DNA of 64,000 nt from Macrostomum hystrix (lineage: Eukaryota; Platyhelminthes; Macrostomidae): assembly GCA_950097015.1 (NCBI GenBank), contig CATNEN010000041.1, forward strand, positions 620,001 to 684,000, written 5' to 3'. Position 1 is the stretch's first letter. Each line of letters begins with the position of its first letter. Of the stretch, positions 44,901-55,423 are shown in pieces. The notes under the pieces are model-generated. The model made no database searches. It had not been told where the DNA came from and was given only the letters and a program-made list of their open reading frames with translations. The translations under genes were made by a program, and so were the position numbers.

Positions 44901-47900
44901 AACAGGTAGGGGAATGACTAAACAGAATCATCATGAACAGGTAGGTGAATGAGTAAACAGAATGAGCGTGAACAGGAAGGTGAATGAGTAAACAGAATGA
45001 GCGTGAACAGGAAGGTGAATGAGTAAACAGAACGAGCGTGAACAGGAAGGTGAATGAGTAAACAGAATGAGCGTGAACAGGAAGGTGAATGAGTATACAG
45101 AATGAGCGTGAACAGGAAGGTGAATGAGTAAACAGAATGAGTGTGAACAGGAAGGTGAATGAGTAAACAGAATGAGCGTGAACAGGAAGGTGAATGAGTA
45201 AACAGAATCATCATGAACAGGTAGGTGAATGACTAATCAGAATGATCATAAACAGGTAGGTGAATGATTAAACAGAATGAGCGTGAACAGGTAGGTGAAT
45301 GAGTAAACAGAATCATCATGAACAGGTAGGTGAATGAGTAAACAGAATGAGCGTGAACAGGTAGGTGAATGACTGGTGAGGGTTAGCATTGACTGACAAG
45401 ACAGCGCCAATAAGGGTAAGCCCAGTTCAGCAGCCGCTCACCCATATAGATGTCCTTCAGCCGGTCGGTCCAGGCCTGAACTCGCAGCTTCTGCGCCAGC
45501 GCCTCCGCCTGAGAGGCCGAAGCCGGCTGACTGCCGTCGACCTCGTCGTCTCTGATGAGGAAGCAGGTAATTTATTATTACGATCCTAAAATCTAAAAAT
45601 CTCCTCACCTACACTCAGAATGGGATCTACCGAAGCCCCAATGGACTCACGGCCTGGTGGAGAAGATGGGATTGTCCCCCAGCCAAATGGACACACCCTG
45701 GTGGAGAAGATGGGATTGTCCCCCAGCCAAATGGACACACCCTGGTGGAGATGGGATTGTCCTCAGCCCAATGGACTCACACCCTGGTGGAGAAGATGGG
45801 ATTGTCCCCCAGCCAAATGGACACACCCTGGTGGAGATGGGATTGTCCTCAGCCCAATGGACTCACACCCTGGTGGAGAAGATGGGATTGTCCGTGAAGG
45901 CGTCGTGCGCTAGCGCGAACAGCCTGATCGCGCGGGACACTCGCTTCCGCTGGAAATTGTCGTAGATTCGCCTGGCCACAGCTTCGGCTGTCTCATCCTC
46001 GCCAATGCCCTCCTCCTGGTCTTCTTCGTCTCTGTCTCCGTCGGAGTCTACGTCGGGCGCGACGCCGTCAGCGGCGACTTCCACGTCAGCGGCAGCCGTG
46101 GAGGATGTCGAGCGCACCTGATTGCTAAGCAGCTGCAGCACTTTGGGAATAATGCACCGGCGCCAGGTAAGCTCCTTTTGAACCAGCTCCGGGTCCTGCG
46201 ACGCCTCCAGATCTTGCAGCACCTGAATTGGAATTGTTGAGTTAATGCTACACTTTATAACAACAGCAATTTCGACATGAAAACCAGCCTGGTGAGCTTC
46301 ACTTGAACCTGGGTGATCCTTTAAAGGCTTCAACTGGAAGTAAACCTCACGAGCCTCAGGAATGCTGTAAAAATCTCATGAATGAATGCCTTTAAGAGCC
46401 TCAGGAATGCTGTAAGAATCTCATGAATGAATGCCTTTAAGAGCCTCAGGAATGCTGTAAGAATCTCATGAATGAATGCCTTTAAGAGCCTCAGGAATGC
46501 CGTAAGAATCTCATGAATGAATGCCTTTAAGAGCCTCAGGAATGCTGCAAAAACAAAAATGAATGCCTCAAGAGCCTCAGGAATGCTGTAAGAATCTCAT
46601 GAATGAATACATCAAGAGCCTCATAGTTGCTGTAAGAATAACTTTCAAAACTTTAAGAGTCCAAAAACCTTCGGAGTGTTTTAAGAATCCGTATAAATAC
46701 TCTAAGAGCCTCAGAAGTGTTTCGAGAGCATTCAGAATGTAGCTCTTGAATGAAATTCAAAACAGCAGGTTTGGATTACGCATATGACCTACCTTGATCT
46801 CTCGCTCAACCTCGGCCTTCAGCTGTTCGGTGGGCACGCGCACAGCGGGATTGCACTCCAGCATGGCAGCCAGAATCTTCATGCTGTGCTTCCTGGCCAT
46901 TGCGGAGGTGTCGAGCAGCGAGCCGAGCGGCCCGGCAATCAGCTCGACTAGGCGGCCCATTCTCTCGTAGGGCAGAGATTTGGCTTCAACAATCTGCAGC
47001 CAGATCTGCAGGCAGCGGGCGCGCACAAAGCCATTGAGATCATGCACGTGCTCTTCCAATGTGTCCAGGTAGCGGTCAACCTTAGCCCGCTGCTTCGAGT
47101 CCAGCTCAGCGTTGGACAGGTAGCGCTTGCTCAGAATAGCGGCTATCATACTGAGCACACAGTTGCGCAGCGAGTAGGGATCGCAGCCGAGGCGATCCTG
47201 TGGGATCAGTTGAAGTTTAAACAAGGGTTTTAGGCAGTTTCGAACTAGAGGGTGGGATTTAAATCCACAGACGAGCGCATTTTTTACCTTGAAGTGTGGC
47301 AGGCACTGCTCGGCAATGTCCGGATGCAGCTGGGCGAATTCCACTAGGAAGGTGCACAGTGCGCCAGTGCCGGCTGTGTTCTTTTCCAGATCGGCCGGAG
47401 AATAGCTGGCCAGCTCCTGTGGAGGGATGGGTTTGAAGGGGGTTTGTTGCTAGTCCTATATACTAAATTAACACTAGCAACAAAGCATTCGTAGTTTCAA
47501 TACAACTGGGTTGCTTGGCGCAGATATTTTGTCCAAGCATTAAGTTATTAATTTTTTTAATGAATAAATAAGTAATAAGATAGACAGATTTTAAAACAGA
47601 AACCTAACCTGCAGAAAAGCGGACACGAAGCTTTTCATGTCATTGTGCTGGCCGCTGAGCAACCCGTTTACAAGGTGCACAACCTGATTGGGCTGGGGCT
47701 GCTCGCACATGACCAGCAGCTGGCTGAGCTTGATTGCGCCAGTGCGGCTGTAGCTGTAGCTCTGCACCAGGCGGCTCAGGATGCTGGTCACCGGCTCGCG
47801 CACCTCCTGAATCCGAATGAAGCTGGGATTGTCCAGCACCCGGAAGCACAGGTCGCCAATTAGGTTTACAAAGTCTTCCTCGATGACAGGCGGTTCCCAC

Positions 47901-48927
47901 AGCATGTGCAGCTGCAGGCAGCAGAGCTGCTTCAACTGTTCCACCAGGCCGCTGACCTCCTCGTCCCAGCGTAGGCGGATCATCTCGGCGCAGGCGGCGC
48001 TGGCGGCCTTCTTTTTGCGGCCCTTCTTGGCGCCGTGAATCGGCTTGCCGCTGCCCAAGTCGGCCTCAAATAGCTCCAGCTGCTGGGCTATCAGGAACAT
48101 CTGGTGGCGGGGATTTAGGGAGACGATGCTGTGCACAAACAATCGGACAAATTTTTTATCCAACTACAAGTCATTTTATCAATGACTACTACACATAGAC
48201 AATCGACAGAACACTGCTTTACGGTAGGCATAGCAACATTGTTAAAAAAGGTCAACAATTTTATAGACAGGACAGCAATCAGTTAGACAGGATATCAACC
48301 GGTTAGACAGGATATCAACCGGTTAGACAGGATATCAACCGGTTAGACAGGATATCAACTGGTTAGACAGGATATCAACCGGTTAGACAGGATATCAACC
48401 GGTTAGACAGGATATCAACCGGTTAGACAGGATATCAACCGGTTAGACAGGATATCAACCGGTTAGACAGGATATCAACCGGTTAGACAGGACAGCAACT
48501 TTTTTACAGGCAAACGCATTTGTGAGCAGAGTTCTTAGGCTCTCACCAGCATCTTGATGGCATTCCTGGACTCGCAGCGGGCCTCTGAGGATATTCCGGC
48601 CGAGTCGCCGCTCGTATCGTCAAGCGAGGCGGCCAAACTGAGTACAGTGCAGTGGCAGCACTCAGCCAGAATGTCCCACGCGTCCTCCTTGGCCGACTGT
48701 TCAACATCCGGCCAGTGGCAGAGAAGGCTGTACAGCACATTGAATCCGTCCAGAGGGAATAGCGATCGGCGCAGTTGTAGCAGGCGGCGGCAGTCCTTTA
48801 GGCGAGCTGGCAGGCTGCTGACGCTCAGCACTTCATCAACATAGAACTGGCGGGGCGCCCGCTTTTGCAGATCCTCGCGGGCCACCGGGTAAATGAACTC
48901 AAGTACGCGTTTGCCGGTTGAGCTCAT
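38985..48927 (-). CDS. NCAPD2: Condensin complex subunit 1, NCAPD2 (11 exons, 1499 aa)
   Basis: Exons 48927-48547, 48163-47609, 47416-47288, 47197-46793, 46222-45867, 45551-45442, 44077-43581, 43082-42702, 42617-42234, 41487-40840, 39638-38985; 4500 nt in frame. The product is the HEAT-repeat subunit of condensin I, which binds SMC2/SMC4 through the kleisin NCAPH and compacts mitotic chromosomes. Diagnostic conserved segments: LWEPPVIEEDFVNL in exon 2, HDLNGFVRARCLQIW in exon 4, LVWSKEAAIKQAVVSAYEK in exon 7, ILLGMMA in exon 8, EEELGLEGASADD, FPNLIEPWTASLYGRLRD, HLILNDMIKVKGQISEM and NVLPDIINRLSD in exon 10, and QWRDFAYCLNLM in exon 11. The tail is Ala-rich and basic and ends RRRTAVFSDDSE, like the VVFSSDES stretch of vertebrates. 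Vertebrate NCAPD2 is about 1400 aa, so it looks complete. The exon 9 donor (GAAG|GTGGCT) is weak and chosen by phase. Seven introns carry arrays. Confidence 0.93.
39690..40818. repeat. Array of mixed 20- and 23-bp units, about 50 copies (NCAPD2 intron 10)
   Basis: Units are GATTAGAGGATAATACAGGC plus TTT, and GATTAGAGAATACAGGCTCT. Blocks of long and short units recur in the same order, showing higher-order duplication. It fills almost the entire 1.2-kb intron. Confidence 0.95.
41530..42178. repeat. 19-bp minisatellite, about 34 copies (NCAPD2 intron 9)
   Basis: Unit TGATTCTGTCTCACCCTAC. On the transcribed strand each unit contains AGGGTGAGAC, a donor-like sequence. Variants TCTATCTC and TCTGTGTC occur in runs. 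Confidence 0.95.
43105..43560. repeat. Degenerate array of about 21-40-bp units (NCAPD2 intron 7)
   Basis: Elements AGGGTGAGATTTACATTTTT and AAGGTGAGATTGACATCGAT recur, then a second family AGATTGACGTTAAG. GGTGAGATTG appears on the plus strand, which is antisense to the gene. Confidence 0.8.
44404..44414 (-). other. tRNA box B-like motif, possible SINE fragment (NCAPD2 intron 6)
   Basis: The minus strand reads GGTTCGAGTCC, a perfect RNA polymerase III internal B box. A weak A-box-like TAGCCTTTGTG lies about 33 bp upstream, too close for a normal tRNA, and the T-stem pairs poorly. A tRNA-derived SINE head is the likelier reading; a functional tRNA is not supported. Confidence 0.3.
44780..45385. 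repeat. 35-bp minisatellite, about 17 copies (NCAPD2 intron 6)
   Basis: Units contain GAATGAGTAAACAGAATGAG and CGTGAACAGGAAGGT. Central copies are nearly identical; edge copies vary (ATCATCATGAACAGG form). Confidence 0.92.
45640..45895 (-). repeat. 41-44-bp array repeating the exon 5 donor (NCAPD2 intron 5)
   Basis: On the minus strand the coding end GACAATCCCATCTTCTCC and ACCAGGGT|GTGAGTCC recur about six times including the true site. Some copies have GTGTGTCC in place of GTGAGTCC, and two lack three bases of the coding part. Confidence 0.9.
46350..46645. repeat. About 45-bp repeat, 6 copies (NCAPD2 intron 4)
   Basis: Units contain TTTAAGAGCCTCAGGAATGC and TGTAAGAATCTCATGAATGA. On the transcribed strand each gives GATTCTTACAG, an acceptor-like sequence, ahead of the real acceptor at 46223. 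Confidence 0.88.
48266..48500. repeat. 20-bp minisatellite, about 11 copies (NCAPD2 intron 1)
   Basis: Unit GGTTAGACAGGATATCAACC. Copies are nearly identical, with one CAACTGG variant. Confidence 0.95.
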
Positions 48928-51900
48928 CTCTGCTGTAAAAATAGCAGGTGTAGCTATATAAAAATGTCCTTGCTGATAAAGCCTAGCTGCATAGCTCGTA
49001 AATAGTCTTCCTTCTGCTTTATCGAACTAAAGGGCATAGCCAAATTGCATACTCTAATTGGCTACCTAGGCAGCCATCTGCTGACTTCATCAAGCCAAAT
49101 TTCAACCATCTTATAAACATTGCTTCTTGCCCTATTAGAGCCAATGACAGTTTGACTAGCACACTGTTGCACCAGTGTAACCTTGATTGATCTTTTTAGA
49201 GTTCTAAATAAATGATATTTCCTAAATACATATTTCTTAAATATCAAAACTAATTTTTATATGAAAAGACTCTGTTTTTATATGCAGAAGATTTTTAAAG
49301 TAAACAAATAAAAAATGTTTTGTTAATTATATACAAATACAAAAAACATACAAAGTACAGTTAATTTTAAAAATGATTTTTTTGTAAACCTTTAACATTT
49401 GAATAAATATAACCAGTTTGACAGCCAAAAAACAACCCACCAGAGCTGTAATAAGCAAATATAAGAGTTAAAGTTCTAAATATTCTAAAGTTTCTAAATA
49501 ATAAAGTCAAGAGTTACTTATTTTACTTATTATCTTACTTGCAAGAGAGAACAAAGAGGAGCCTTATTAGGCTAGGTGTGTAAAAGCAAACAATGCCTAA
49601 TTAACGACTTATGCCAAGTGAATGAATGTTACACAAAGAACTAAACAATTAAGGTTTAAAAAATAAATACTAACACAATAAAAATAAAAACAAGCTATTA
49701 TTGTTTAATAAAAACCAATACAGGTGAAAAAAACTAAGAATCTAACTGAATTTTACCAATGTGTACATCATGACTATAAATTAATCAGTTTGACACATTT
49801 TATGACAGAATGAAATAAGGAGTTAACAAAATTTGTTTGTTTCTGTTTTTAATTATGATCCCTCAAGTTTAAAATTAATTTGTAGATTGTAAATTCAGTC
49901 GTGAGTGAAGTTGCACTATTTAAGAGCCACCTCTGATTCAAAGCATTCTAGCAATACATCTGCATTTTAGCAACCTGCAAAGTGAGGAATCAAGCATTTA
50001 TTTGTAGGTCCACACCCCTCAGTTTCATTTCACAATCCGCTTAAGGTACAGAAAACTGAGTTTCACAATTATGAGGATTCTTTAGGCCTACTAAATAAAT
50101 GAGCATAGGGGAAAGCATAGAAACAGCTCTATTTTGTTGCAACTTATGTGTTGCGATTTTACCTACATCAGACTGACAATCCCCAACTTAAAATTTTGTC
50201 ATTAAGGGCAAGACATGTCCAAAATAAAAAACAGTCAAGTTTTGTTTCTTGATCCCCTTCAATAGAAGTCCTCCTTTTAAAATATCGTGTAAGAAAAGTG
50301 AATATAATGTCAGATAGATGAAAGAACTATAGCTGATTTGTTTGAGACACATACTCTGACATAAGACAGACATACCGACATAAAAAACTGTGTCTTTACA
50401 GTTTTAAGCCCCAATTTTGGTAGTCTTATTCAAGCACCAAACACAAAAAGTGTAGATCATGCAATGCGATGAGAATATTATAATCATGGTTTAAAATACA
50501 AAATGCAAAAAGTGTATATGCACATATATTATTCAAGGATCACTTAGTGAAGTTAGTACTGTAGAATGACTATTTCACGCATCCATTTCACTCATTGCTA
50601 GGCTTCTAGAAACTTTTTAGCATTTAGAACTTTAGCGTACCGTACATGTCTGTCTCGTGGCTGAATTTTAATTTTTTTTGTTTGCTTTCATTTTAAAATG
50701 AAGAAAGAGCCATATTTCAAAACATTAAGCTAAAAATCCGGTAAATTATATAAGATTAACAACTACTTAACGTATTACTGACCTGAGAAAGCTTAATAAC
50801 TCGGTCAGAGTGCAATTTTGGTACATTTGAATTATCTAAACCTCTCTTTACAACCATCTAAACTCTCTAAATGTATTTATTTCATCCTTTTTTACACATT
50901 GTCCGTGGACTGAACAGCCGTTACGCAACCTTCAGAACGCACCGCGCAATAGCTGCGACTATATTGTCGGCTACACATCAGACTTTATTGGGGCAGGTGT
51001 AATATTTTTTGTTACACATCGTCGTCTGGAATTACTTAGTTTGGAATATCGTTGAAGCGATTTCTTTTTTCAATAGCAGCTAAATTGGCAACAGAATGAA
51101 ACAATATTTGCTTCGATTTTGTTTCTCCAATGATAAATTATTATCTTTCTGGTTACTTTAATGCTAATGGGGTTTTCGAGGGTTACATTTTTTGATAAAT
51201 GGTTGAATGTCCTAAGTTGAATCTAAATTAATCTTGTATGCACGATAGGTAAATAAAATAAAAAGCGTTACAAAGAAAGCATTTGGTTTTGGTACAAAAA
51301 AGCGTCCAGTCAGCTTATCTTTCGAAATGGTTTTGCCACATTAGCCAGCTCAGTGATGCTTTGATTATTTAGTTCTCTGCTACTGGGGGGATTGTTCTTT
51401 GCTGCTGGGGGGTAATTAGTTCTCTGCTGCTGGGGAGACACTAGTTTTTTACTGTTGATGGGATAGTATTCACATGTACCTAAGTAGCATTAAGCTGAGT
51501 TGTATTAAACGTAAGTTACTTGTGTAATTTTGCCCCAATGGGGCTCTTGGTGTACAGACCGGATGTCTCAGAATGTATTCAAGCTCAGTCTGACTATTTT
51601 TGTATTTAGTGAGGATTCAAATTCTCGTTGAATCGCAATCACGCATATTCGCAATCAGGGAAATTAATTCGGACGAAATGAGTTTTCGTTTTTGTTTGCT
51701 TTCAGGTGTGTCTTGTCCTTCTGCATTACACAATATTTTTTTGTGTACAGTAGTGCCCCCAAGGGGGCTTAGTGTGCTAGTCTCCTATTTTGGACTAATG
51801 AGTCTCCTCATTTTGGTCCTTGCATGGTTTTTCTCTGCAGATCACACTCACTGGATGAAAAAAATTTTTAACGAAAATTCGAAGAATTGGACGAGTGAAA

Positions 51901-52519
51901 AATCATTGTTTTTTGTTTTTTGCATTCAACAACAAAAGGTATTGACTGATGCTTAGGCAGAAGACGCGCCATTATGACCCTTCCCCGACAAATTCTCATG
52001 AAAGGCTGAACATTTGGAATTGCTTTGGGAGGCCAAGGAGCAGAGCCCTAAAATGGTTTGGGTTGGAATTGAGGTGGGCGCATTAAAACTGTCGCAATGC
52101 TAGGCGCACTTTTCGCACGGCCGAGTGTGTACACGATGCCATATTGGGGAGGCGGGCTGGCACGGGCTGGTGGGAATGCAACGAAATCTCGCCCTTCCCT
52201 GACCCTAAAGGGATCTAAGCTCTTGCAATGGCCAAGTCATAGCAGCTGCCACCTCAATTCATTTGTTCACTACTTTTGTGGAAGGGACAGCTCTTATCTT
52301 GTTCGCGTCTTCTGCTCCCCAAAAAAACTGACACGCCCGCCGTTCCTTCCCCTCTCCAGCGTACCCGCGCGTACTGGGCCAGCAACTTCTGCTGCCGCCG
52401 CATGCATGCAGCACCGGACAGAGTTAGAGAGACGATCGGAAGTGAAGGGAGAGACAGGCAGAGCCACAGGGTGAAGGGAGTCACAAGCGTCCGCGCGCAG
52501 CCAGTTTTAGCTGCTGTAC

Positions 52520-52526
52520 TATAAAG
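52520..52526 (+). promoter_or_regulatory. TATA-like element, candidate SARA promoter
   Basis: TATAAAG is followed by a C/T-rich stretch suited to an initiator and 5' UTR. The first supported SARA coding base is 2.9 kb downstream, so this needs a spliced 5' UTR through the acceptor near 55299. Tentative. Confidence 0.25.
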
Positions 52527-53264
52527 CCTCTACCCCGTAGCCTCGCCCCTCTCTGCACCCCTCTCCACTCTCTGTCGCCGCAACCAACCCCAAGCGAGAG
52601 CCGTGCATATACATAGCTTGAGCAGAATTTCAGCCAACTGACTCGACCTTACAGTACCGCAGCACAGCACCGCCCCCACACCCTGAGCTGAGCTGTCCCA
52701 CCAGACTGCTCCGCACGTCCACAATTTAAGAGTGCTCGTGGCCACCCGTCACCTCCAGCGCCCAGCAACCCGGAGCTGCAGAGCGAGAGAACCTGAAGAG
52801 CTCGAGGCCAGCACAGGAAGAGTTGGGTGAAACGCCGTCACGGCAGAAGACAAGCATTTTAAGGTTTGGATTCGTTCCTCTAATAGAGTCGACGGGCTCT
52901 GTTAGTGCTTGTGAGTTTCTACGGACACGGTTGTACTGGAGAATGAGTCACGCGGAAGTTTGAGTTGGCGATGCACTCGCCCGTGTTTGCATAAGGCTCG
53001 TTCACACTGCCATTAAACGACTAGTTTTTTGGTGTAGATTTGTGTGTTTAAATGAATGGTCATAAAAATGAACTATCGTGTATTCTAGCTTCGTCGATTG
53101 ATGACAGTATGAACGAGCTACAAGTATAATATAGCAATGCAGGTTGACATCCTGGGGTACTAAACCAGTTCTTACCAGGACACTCGAAATCAATGCAATG
53201 AAAAGCACCCCGAGATTAAGAGGCTAAGGGCAATCTAAGGGACTCCTCAGAGACGTCTAGACTT

Positions 53265-54115
53265 CCTCCTCAAGGCACTCTAGACTTCACTCATCAAGGC
53301 ACTCTAGACTTCACTCCTCAAGGCACTCTAGACTTCCTCCTCAAAGCACTCTAGACTTCACTCATCAAGGCACTCTAGACTTCACTCCTCAAGGCACTCT
53401 AGACTTCACTCCTCAAGGCACTCTAGACTTCACTCATCAAGGCACTCTAGACTTCCTCCTCAAGGCACTCTAGACTTCACTCCTCAAGGCACTCTAGACT
53501 TCACTCCTCAAGGCACTCTAGACTTCACTCCTCAAGGCACTCTAGACTTCACTCCTCAAGGCACTCTAGACTTCACTCCTCAAGGCACTCTAGACTTCAC
53601 TCATCAAGGCACTCTAGACTTCACTCCTCAAGGCACTCTAGACTTCACTCCTCAAGGCACTCTAGACTTCACTCCTCAAGGCACTCTAGACTTCACTCCT
53701 CAAGGCACTCTAGACTTCACTCATCAAGGCACTCTAGACTTCACTCCTCAAGGCACTCTAGACTTCACTCCTCAAGGCACTCTAGACTTCACTCCTCAAG
53801 GCATAGACTTCACTCCTCAAGGCACTCTAGACTTCACTCCTCAAGGCACTCTAGACTTCACTCCTCAAGGCACTCTAGACTTCACTCCTCAAGGCACTCT
53901 AGACTTCACCTCCTCAAGGCACTCTAGACTTCACTCCTCAAGGCACTCTAGACTTCACTCATCAAGGCACTCTAGACTTCACTCATCAAGGCACTCTAGA
54001 CTTCACTCCTCAAGGCACTCTAGACTTCACTCCTCAAGGCACTCTAGACATCACTCCTCAAGGCACTCTAGACTTCACTCCTCAAGGCACTCTAGACATC
54101 ACTCCTCAAGCACTC
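53265..54115. repeat. 24-bp minisatellite, about 36 copies
   Basis: Unit CACTCTAGACTTCACTCCTC plus AAGG. Variants are ACTCATC and a shortened CTTCCTCC. Single units have deletions (GGCATAGACTTC near 53804). It may lie in a SARA 5' UTR intron. Confidence 0.95.
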
Positions 54116-54661
54116 AAGCACGGAGCTCATGAGCTCATTGGTGTCTCAGTCGCTGATCCAATCTGTGAAAGCTTTCTATTGCTTGGATTTCATTTGAAGC
54201 GGTCGACCTTTTAGAAGCAGATTTCGCACAGGCCACTTTGAATGCGGCAAATTTTAATCCTTCGAATGTGAACAACGATAATGGCCAGTCCCGACTGCTT
54301 GCGTCAATGCAGAGATCATAAATAACTTTCCAAGCAGAGTGGAACGAATTCCCCCTAATTTTTCACGGCCTGCTTGCCGACAGATGCAATCTGCATTTCC
54401 GAATCCATTATGATGCCGCATATATTTAAGCTTTGAGAGGCCGCAGTGGATTAACTGCATCGGTAGCGGGGGGGGGGTAGATTTTGCAGTCGCATGCTTG
54501 AATGCCGGCTCTTGGGCCCGGGGGGTTCTTGGGCCCGGCTGCATCGTAAACTGCAGCAGCAGCAGCAGCAGCCGAATTCGTACTTAACGGCGCTGACTCA
54601 GACCTGCCCCGTTTCCGGCTTCAGCAGCACTGAAGCAGTTTGGCAGATTGGAGGTTGGAGT

Positions 54662-54663
<2 letters not shown>

Positions 54664-54711
<48 letters not shown>
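54664..54711. repeat. GT dinucleotide microsatellite
   Basis: About 22 consecutive GT units, slightly interrupted at the left end. Confidence 0.95.
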
Positions 54712-54712
<1 letters not shown>

Positions 54713-55423
54713 CTGCAGCTGCTAATGACATTGTGCATTTGCTTTCGATTTCTTTCAATTATTAAAATTTGAGGACTCTCTGAGCAGCTAAAAGTGAGTC
54801 AGGCAGCTCCCGGACCCGTCCAGCCCAGAATACGTTAGTCTCGCCAATAGCCAGGCGGCAGCTCACACTGTCCCAGGCGATCTTCTTCCCATTGCTCAGG
54901 CAATCCACTTCCATAATCTCATATTTGGGATTTCTCCCCGGCCTGGCAACTGAAGCCGCCCAGCTCGAAAGGTCATAATTAGATTTTCCGTTGAGCCCAG
55001 AGGTTTGGAATTTGCTCAAGACTGCTCAGGACTGCTCGTCTCTGCAGGCCGACACGGACCTCCGGAAGTGCCGAGCAATCAAATTCCTGTCGGGAATGGC
55101 GAGGGAGAAATCTTAGCGACTTCTTGGGCAGCTCCGCGCCGGAAAGCACAGCAAGCTGAGCAGCCTCCGTCCTTCCCCATCCCATCACTGCCTCCCGTGG
55201 GCCGTCAGCTGCAGCAAAAAGTACCCCTCAATTATTTCTCTTCCTCTTACCATCTTTGCTTTGCGCTAAAAATCCCCGCAAAAAAAATTAATTTCCAGAT
55301 CCCCACACCGAGCGCAAAGGAATCGAGGCTGAGCAGCCGTACTCAGCGGAGTTCGCGATGGACGGCAGACCCTGCGGAACCCAACCAAGGAATTCGCGCC
55401 GTCTGTAACAAAACCCACTAGAA

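Larger units (their letters stand above)
48928..55423. other. Divergent intergenic region between NCAPD2 and SARA
   Basis: About 6.5 kb without a supported coding gene. 48.9-51.3 kb is AT-rich. Near 51370-51440 three CTGCTGGGG elements repeat. Two short palindromes, GCCCCAATGGGGC (about 51531) and GCCCCCAAGGGGGC (about 51753), stand 220 bp apart. 52.1-52.9 kb is GC- and pyrimidine-rich and looks promoter-like. A 24-bp array lies at 53265-54115, a G-run near 54470, a short CAG run near 54555 and a GT microsatellite at 54664-54711. An acceptor-like TTTCCAG ends near 55299, so SARA may have a non-coding first exon upstream. Confidence 0.55.

Noticed and set aside
51525-51770. GCCCC...GGGGC palindromes as EBF/COE sites
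   Set aside because: One matches CCCNNGGG, the other has a three-base gap; too little to claim a regulatory element.
51600-51956. 118-codon frame with hydrophobic segments
   Set aside because: Starts at a non-ATG codon; no family resemblance or splice support.
54762-55019. 85-codon minus-strand frame
   Set aside because: No recognised domain; overlaps the likely SARA promoter side and has no supporting exon.
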